Positions 7,183-11,186 of a stretch of 11,186 bases of DNA are shown one piece after another. The translations under genes were made by a program, and so were the position numbers. The first letter of the stretch is position 1; each line of letters opens with the position of its first letter. The stretch spans positions 1 through 11,186 of the forward strand of contig JAHYJF010000097.1 of the NCBI GenBank assembly GCA_019428955.1. The letters are read 5' to 3'. The notes beneath the pieces are model-generated. The model worked only from the letters and a program-made list of their open reading frames with translations, did not search any database and was not told the origin of the DNA. The DNA comes from Burkholderiaceae bacterium. Lineage in GTDB: Bacteria; Pseudomonadota; Gammaproteobacteria; Burkholderiales; Burkholderiaceae_E.

Positions 7183-7982
7183 GCCAGCCGATGGCCGCAC
7201 TGCCACTTTCGGCAGACACCCACCGCTCCAGCGCACCGGCGCTGGAGCTTCGGGGTGTGGGCCGGACCTTCGGGGCGCTGACGGCCCTGTCCGGCATTGA
7301 TATGATGATCGGCCCGCAAGAAAGGCGGGCTGTTCTGGGATCGAACGGGGCGGGCAAGACCACCTTGTTCAACACGATTACCGGCGATCTGGTGCCGACC
7401 TCGGGATCGATCCAGTTTTTCGGGTCCGACTTTACCGCGATGCCGGTGCATCGCCGCATGCGTCTGGGGATGCGGCGCACCTATCAGATTTCCAAGCTGT
7501 TTTGGGATTTGACCGTATTGGACAGCCTGTTTCTGGCCTGTCGTGGGGTGTCCACGGGACGCTTCTCGATGATCAAGACCCATCATCTGGATGATGATCG
7601 CCAACAGGCTGTGCAGATTGCAGAGCGTGTTCATTTGGAAGGACGGGCGGGCGATCTGGTGCGCACGCTTAGCTATGGCGAGCAGCGGCAGTTGGAAATC
7701 GGCTTTGCCTTGGCTGGCAAACCACGATTGATTTTGCTGGATGAACCGGCGGCGGGCCTGTCGCCCAGCGAGCGCACCAATCTGGTTACCTTGCTGCAGG
7801 GGCTTCCGCGCGAGCTGCCTTTTGTGATCATCGAGCATGATCTGGATGTAGCGCTGCGCGTGGTGGATTACGTTTCGCTCATGCACAACGGGCGCATCTT
7901 CAAGGAAGGCACCCCTTCCGAGATAGAGGCTGACCCCGAAGTGCAGCGGCTATATCTGGGGGACGGTCATGGCGGGCACTGA
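7179..7982 (+). CDS. livG: LivG-like ATPase of the ABC importer
   Basis: Cytoplasmic ATP-binding subunit, 267 residues, that drives transport with its LivF-like partner. Visible motifs: Walker A GSNGAGKT (54-61), Q-loop Q103 in RRTYQISKLF, signature LSYGEQRQLEI (164-174), Walker B LILLDEP with E189 (184-190) and H-loop H220 in IIEHDLDVA. LivG-typical AAGLSPSE follows Walker B. The start chosen is GTG 7179, which overlaps the previous TGA (GTGA). ATG 7191 is an equally acceptable start and would remove only four residues of a non-conserved stretch of about 20 residues before the domain. The end overlaps the livF-like gene by 14 bases. Confidence 0.92.
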   Translation: MSQPMAALPLSADTHRSSAPALELRGVGRTFGALTALSGIDMMIGPQERRAVLGSNGAGKTTLFNTITGDLVPTSGSIQFFGSDFTAMPVHRRMRLGMRRTYQISKLFWDLTVLDSLFLACRGVSTGRFSMIKTHHLDDDRQQAVQIAERVHLEGRAGDLVRTLSYGEQRQLEIGFALAGKPRLILLDEPAAGLSPSERTNLVTLLQGLPRELPFVIIEHDLDVALRVVDYVSLMHNGRIFKEGTPSEIEADPEVQRLYLGDGHGGH

Positions 7983-8736
7983 AAAGCCGATCCTGAGAAT
8001 CACTGGGTTGGATGTGCATTACGGGGCTGCGCAGGCGCTGCATGGGGTGAATTTGACTCTCACGCGCGGCATTCTGTCAGTTATCGGGCGCAACGGCATG
8101 GGAAAGACTACGCTTTGCGATACGATCATGGGAATGAAGCGGCCCAGCCGGGGTGATATTTCCTTTGCGGGCCAATCGATTGCGGCATTGCCTGCCTATG
8201 AGATTCAGCGCCTTGGCATCGGTTATGTGCCGCAGGGCCGTCGGACATGGCCCAGCCTAACGGTGGATGAACACTTGCGACTGCCGCAATGCCGACCGGG
8301 TGCTGCCTGGACACGTGAACGCGCCTATGAAGTATTTCCGCGCCTTGCGGAACGTCGCAGCAATGGAGGAGACGCGCTTTCGGGCGGTGAAAAGCAAATG
8401 CTGGCCATCGCTCGGGCGTTGATCGGCGATCCGCGCCTCTTGATCATGGATGAGCCGACCGAGGGGCTAGCCCCGGTAATCGTCGATCAAGTGGCAGCAC
8501 TTTTGGTGCGTTTGGCCGAAGAGGAAGGCCTAAGCGTGCTGCTGATTGAACAGAATTTCGCAATGGCAACGCGCGTGGCACCACAGGTTGCAGTAATGGT
8601 GAATGGCCATATCGAAGCGGTAGTCGACTCTGTCGTTCTGGCAGCAGACGAGGCGATGAAGCAACAGCTGCTTGGCGTCGGTCGGCGTGAATTACGCGAC
8701 GACGTGGAACCCATCCTAGTAGACGCCGCGTTATGA
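7969..8736 (+). CDS. livF: LivF-like ATPase of the ABC importer
   Basis: Second cytoplasmic ATPase, 255 residues. Walker A is GRNGMGKTT (40-48), Q-loop Q89 in YVPQGRR, signature LSGGEKQMLAIARAL (137-151), Walker B LLIMDEP with E162 (157-163), followed by TEGLAPVIV. The usual H-loop histidine is Q195 (LLIEQN), which is normal for LivF proteins, where VEQN is common. The C-terminal 25 residues or so are less conserved. ATG 7969 lies inside the end of the livG-like gene, and the last four bases (ATGA) are shared with the GST gene, so the three reading frames are closely coupled. Confidence 0.92.
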   Translation: MAGTEKPILRITGLDVHYGAAQALHGVNLTLTRGILSVIGRNGMGKTTLCDTIMGMKRPSRGDISFAGQSIAALPAYEIQRLGIGYVPQGRRTWPSLTVDEHLRLPQCRPGAAWTRERAYEVFPRLAERRSNGGDALSGGEKQMLAIARALIGDPRLLIMDEPTEGLAPVIVDQVAALLVRLAEEEGLSVLLIEQNFAMATRVAPQVAVMVNGHIEAVVDSVVLAADEAMKQQLLGVGRRELRDDVEPILVDAAL

Positions 8737-9392
8737 AGCTTTACGCCTCAAACACGTCACCTTTCGTTCGCAAAGTCAGGGTGTTGATCTGGGAGGCAGG
8801 GTTGCAAGATCGGGTCCAGCAGCTTTTGGTAACCGGATCGCCGCTTGACCCGGTCAGCTTGCCGATTGCGGAAAACCCGTTGGGCAAAATCCCTACGCTG
8901 GTGCTTGAAGGCGGTCGGGCGATCCATGACAGCAGGGTGATTTGCCACTATCTTGCCAGTCTGGCTTGGCCCGAAGCCTATCCGGAAGGTCCACGGCTTT
9001 GGCGCACCATGACGCTCGAGGCTTTGGCAGACGGCATTCTCGAAGCAGCGCTCTTGATCGTCTATGAGAACCGTTTGCGCCCCGCAGGACAGCGGTCCTC
9101 GCCTTGGATCGCCGGGCAATGGGCAAAGGTTGCGCGGGCGCTGGATGCCCTTGAAAAAGACTGGGCGGGCGATCTGGCACAGCCCGTTTGCATGGGTCAG
9201 CTGGCCTTAGGTGTCGCGCTTGGATATCTGGACTTCAGGCATTCTGAGCGCGATTGGCGGGCTGGACATCCGCAGCTTGCCGATTGGTACACAAAGATAG
9301 CGAGGCGGCCCGCGCTGTTGGCGACTGTGCCGTTTGATGCCAGAAATCTGCCGGGCGACCATTCGCCCGGCAGAACCCTATTACAAGCTTAG
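8733..9392 (+). CDS. Glutathione S-transferase-like protein (YibF-type)
   Basis: Cytoplasmic GST-fold protein of 219 residues. The N-terminal thioredoxin-like domain (about 1-78) has TSPFVRKVRV (8-17, with S9 as the possible thiol-activating residue), the cis-proline motif GKIPTL (51-56, P54) and the gamma-glutamyl-binding HDSRVICHYL (65-74). The helical C-terminal domain carries LGVALGYLDFR (159-169), which resembles the corresponding stretch of E. coli YibF as I recall it. Its role here could be glutathione conjugation or thiol-dependent handling of a product of the substrate taken up by the importer; this is inferred only from location. The start overlaps the livF-like stop (ATGA). The 3' end contains a 12-bp hairpin (9347-9374) and overlaps the convergent gene by 12 bases. 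Confidence 0.85.
   Translation: MKLYASNTSPFVRKVRVLIWEAGLQDRVQQLLVTGSPLDPVSLPIAENPLGKIPTLVLEGGRAIHDSRVICHYLASLAWPEAYPEGPRLWRTMTLEALADGILEAALLIVYENRLRPAGQRSSPWIAGQWAKVARALDALEKDWAGDLAQPVCMGQLALGVALGYLDFRHSERDWRAGHPQLADWYTKIARRPALLATVPFDARNLPGDHSPGRTLLQA
9347..9374 (-). terminator. 12-bp hairpin at the convergent junction, inside the GST 3' end
   Basis: TCTGCCGGGCGA (9347-9358) pairs exactly with TCGCCCGGCAGA (9363-9374) around a CCAT loop. Read on the minus strand it begins seven bases after the TAA of the enolase-superfamily gene and is followed by a short T-rich run (TTTCT), the normal layout of an intrinsic terminator. It encodes residues near the GST C-terminus (NLPGDHSPGR) and has no T-run on the plus side, so it is best read as the terminator of the minus-strand operon, with possible action in both directions. 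Confidence 0.7.
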
Positions 9393-10478
9393 GCTGAAGC
9401 GGTCCGCAGCGGTCCGTTGAACCATATCCCATTGCAGCGAAAACCCTGCGCCGGGGCGCTGGTCAATGGCTAGGATGCCGCCGTCGATCTGCGGACGCTG
9501 ATCCAGCAGATCGAACATCGGGCAGGCCCCGCATTCGATCGGGATGTATTCCACTGCATCGATGGCGCGCAGGGCACCTGCCAGTTGCGCGTGAACGGGC
9601 AGGAATACATGAGGCAGGACCGAATTCCCTGAATTTCCCGCCTGTTCCGCAAAGCCCATCGCCGCCGAAATTCCGCCGCAGGTGGTGGCGTCCAGTCTTA
9701 GGATTGGAACTTGGGCAATGGCGCGGCCTATGGTTTGGCCGTCGGGCAAGTCTTCGCCGTATGCCAAAGGGGTATCCAGTTTGGCTTGCAATTGCCCGGT
9801 CAGATCGCCCTGAAACGGGCCGAACGGATCTTCGATGAAGTTCAGATCGTATTTTTCCAGCCGTTTGCAGGTCTTGTAGGCCTCGGGAAGGTTGCGGAAT
9901 GCCCAGTGGGCATCCGCGCACAGGCGGTCGCCTGCCACCTCTTTTGCCGCCGCCACCATGCGTTCGTCGAAATCGGGATTGGTGCCAGAAATCATGATCT
10001 TGATGCGGCCAAAGCCTTCGTCCACCCTTTGGCGGACTTCGTCGCACACGTCTTCGATGCTGCGCTGGTCCAAATAGTACCCGGCCACCACCATCAGCGG
10101 AACAGTATGCCGGTAGCCGCCGATCATGGTGTAAAGCGGCTGTTGTACCTCTTTCGCCGCCAGATCCCACAGGGCGATATCAAACAGGCTGGCGGCCTTG
10201 ATGAAGGACGGACGGCCGTTGACAAAGCGCTGCATGAACCCATCAACCGTGGCGCGGCGCAGGGCAACGTCGGTTCCCAGCACCAGCGTGGCCATGCGTT
10301 TGACCGATTCAAACAGCGTCGTGCCGCGCGGATAGGCCAAAGCATCACCGACAAGGCCGGTATCGGTTTCCAGCCGCAGCACCACAAAGTCGCGGGTCCA
10401 GATTTCGACCGGGCCCAGCCGGATCGGCTTGGGCAGGGGCAGTTTGCATTCGGCGGCGTGAATGCCGGTGATCTTCAT
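9381..10478 (-). CDS. Enolase-superfamily enzyme, mandelate racemase subgroup (racemase or acid-sugar/hydroxy-acid dehydratase)
   Basis: 365 residues, the usual length for the family: N-terminal capping domain (about 1-120), then a (beta/alpha)7-beta barrel. Enzymes of this group abstract the proton alpha to a carboxylate bound to Mg2+. Metal ligands read as D189 (CADAHW), E216 (FIEDPF) and E242 (YGEDLP). The His-Asp dyad is D263 (LRLDATTCGG) and H290 (VLPHVF), and E310 (VEYIP) matches the transition-state Glu. Spacings K160-D189 (29) and D263-H290 (27) equal those of mandelate racemase. The KxK motif is R158-I-K160, so the first Lys is Arg. The substrate is unknown. ATG 10478 is preferred to upstream starts because the N-terminal strand MKITGIHAAE begins there, AGAGGG lies at 10488-10493, and the ATG overlaps the previous gene's TGA. 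Confidence 0.88.
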   Translation of the reverse strand: MKITGIHAAECKLPLPKPIRLGPVEIWTRDFVVLRLETDTGLVGDALAYPRGTTLFESVKRMATLVLGTDVALRRATVDGFMQRFVNGRPSFIKAASLFDIALWDLAAKEVQQPLYTMIGGYRHTVPLMVVAGYYLDQRSIEDVCDEVRQRVDEGFGRIKIMISGTNPDFDERMVAAAKEVAGDRLCADAHWAFRNLPEAYKTCKRLEKYDLNFIEDPFGPFQGDLTGQLQAKLDTPLAYGEDLPDGQTIGRAIAQVPILRLDATTCGGISAAMGFAEQAGNSGNSVLPHVFLPVHAQLAGALRAIDAVEYIPIECGACPMFDLLDQRPQIDGGILAIDQRPGAGFSLQWDMVQRTAADRFSLSL

Positions 10479-11185
10479 TTTGCACCGCCCTCTGTATCCT
10501 TGCGGGCTGCGGCGCGTTTGTGGGCGGCCAGATCGATCAGACGACCATCGCGCCACATCTGGCGGGCTTTGTGATTTTCCATCGAAAGCGCGGCACGGCG
10601 GTCGGCTTCAACTTCGTCCATTAGCGCGCCATCCCACATCACAGGGCCACCAATCGGATACAGCTCTTGGTAAAGCGCGCCATAGCGGGCGACAAAATCG
10701 CGGATGCCGCCGGGTGCGTTCAGATCGGCGGTCTCGAACGGACCCATGAACGACCAGCGCAAAGCCAGACCATCGCGCACTGCGACATCAACATCTTCGG
10801 CCGAGGCCAGACCAGAGGCGACTAGGCGCCACGCCTCATGGTAAATCGCTCCCTGAATGCGGATGGTCAGAAAGCCCGGGTCTTCGCGCTTCATCCGAAT
10901 CGGTGCCTGGCCACAGGCCAGCATAAGCGCAACCGCGCGCTCCATGACTTCGGCCGAGGTGGCGGGTGATGGGACAACATCGACAGCAGGAATTAGGTAA
11001 GGCGGGTTCAGTGGATGCACGACCACGCAGCGCTCGGGATGTTTCAGGTGGTTGGAGAAACTGGACGGCACCAGTCCCGAGGTCGAACTGGCGAAGATCG
11101 TATCCGGGCGGGCCAGCGCCTCCATCTCAGTATAGACAGCTCGTTTGACATCGACGTTCTCGGCGACGTTTTCCTGGACATAATC
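10475..11185 (-). CDS. 3-hydroxyacyl-CoA-dehydrogenase-superfamily enzyme, lambda-crystallin/L-gulonate 3-dehydrogenase-like, 5' end outside window
   Basis: The frame is open to the right edge and gives 236 residues; roughly the first 80-90 residues, including the NAD-binding GxGxxG, are missing from the window. It begins DYVQENVAENVDVKRAVYTE, then ASSTSGLVPS, then VVVHPLNPPYLIPAVDVVP, where the His of HPLNPP is the expected catalytic histidine. These strings and the following GFLTIRIQGAIYHEAWRLVASG and DGLALRWSFMGPFETADLNAPGG segments match the CRYL1/L-gulonate 3-dehydrogenase pattern more closely than fatty-acid beta-oxidation enzymes. It would oxidise a 3-hydroxy acid with NAD+ in the cytoplasm. 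L-carnitine dehydrogenase is a related alternative, but the fused thioesterase domain often seen in that enzyme is absent. Its TGA overlaps the start of the enolase-superfamily gene, indicating one transcript. Confidence 0.88.
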   Translation of the reverse strand, partial: DYVQENVAENVDVKRAVYTEMEALARPDTIFASSTSGLVPSSFSNHLKHPERCVVVHPLNPPYLIPAVDVVPSPATSAEVMERAVALMLACGQAPIRMKREDPGFLTIRIQGAIYHEAWRLVASGLASAEDVDVAVRDGLALRWSFMGPFETADLNAPGGIRDFVARYGALYQELYPIGGPVMWDGALMDEVEADRRAALSMENHKARQMWRDGRLIDLAAHKRAAARKDTEGGAK

Positions 11186-11186
11186 G

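Noticed and set aside
5869..7236. Long open frame on the minus strand (455 codons) opposite the binding-protein gene
   Set aside because: It mirrors codon bias of the real gene, is rich in Arg, Gly, His and Gln with no recognisable domain, and has no fitting RBS. The plus-strand gene has a signal peptide, RBS and family motifs.
6873..7886. Minus-strand open frame (337 codons) across the binding protein / livG-like junction
   Set aside because: It spans two confidently identified genes on the other strand and has no domain-like sequence.
8544..8561. Gln in place of the H-loop His in the LivF-like ATPase
   Set aside because: The EQN form is common in LivF proteins and does not indicate a defective ATPase.
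9711..10574. Plus-strand open frame (287 codons) opposite the enolase-superfamily gene
   Set aside because: Low-complexity, composition-driven shadow; the minus-strand frame carries the full set of catalytic residues.

Overview
This window looks like part of an alphaproteobacterial chromosome or large plasmid. The base composition is moderately GC-rich, and the gene content and protein style resemble Rhodobacterales. That assignment is an inference from gene style; there is no rRNA or marker gene to confirm it.

Layout. (1) Bases 1 to about 143 are the 3' end of an insertion sequence. They encode the last 35 residues of an IS256-family-like transposase, followed by a likely terminal inverted repeat. 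(2) This element abuts, and appears to have removed, the start of a gene for the FAD-binding subunit of a xanthine-dehydrogenase-family molybdenum hydroxylase (141-980). (3) Overlapping it by 8 bases is a 916-residue protein (973-3723) that fuses the two [2Fe-2S] domains to the molybdopterin-binding catalytic domains. A strong hairpin (3754-3783) follows. (4) A 200-base intergenic region holds a promoter-like element overlapped and flanked by several perfect dyads. It leads into a tightly packed operon for a branched-chain-amino-acid-type (LIV/HAAT) ABC importer: livH-like and livM-like permeases, a periplasmic binding protein, then livG-like and livF-like ATPases. A YibF-like glutathione S-transferase gene ends the operon. 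Four of its five junctions are short overlaps. (5) On the opposite strand, convergent with that operon and overlapping it by 12 bases, are a mandelate-racemase-type enolase-superfamily enzyme (9381-10478) and, upstream of it, a lambda-crystallin/L-gulonate 3-dehydrogenase-like enzyme cut by the right edge (10475-11185).

How it may work together. The importer would bring a small organic substrate across the inner membrane. The adjacent molybdenum hydroxylase could oxidise that substrate or a derivative, passing electrons through its FeS clusters to the FAD subunit. The GST-like protein could handle a reactive product. The residue pattern around the molybdenum site argues against xanthine as substrate. 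No regulator or maturation factor (XdhC/CoxI type) is in the window, and the real substrate cannot be read from the sequence. The minus-strand pair looks like a separate hydroxy-acid or sugar-acid catabolic unit.

The most notable points are the IS-truncated FAD subunit next to an intact fused catalytic subunit, the multi-dyad promoter of the transport operon, and a 12-bp hairpin inside the GST coding region that probably serves as the terminator of the opposing operon. I see no tRNA, rRNA, CRISPR array or phage gene.
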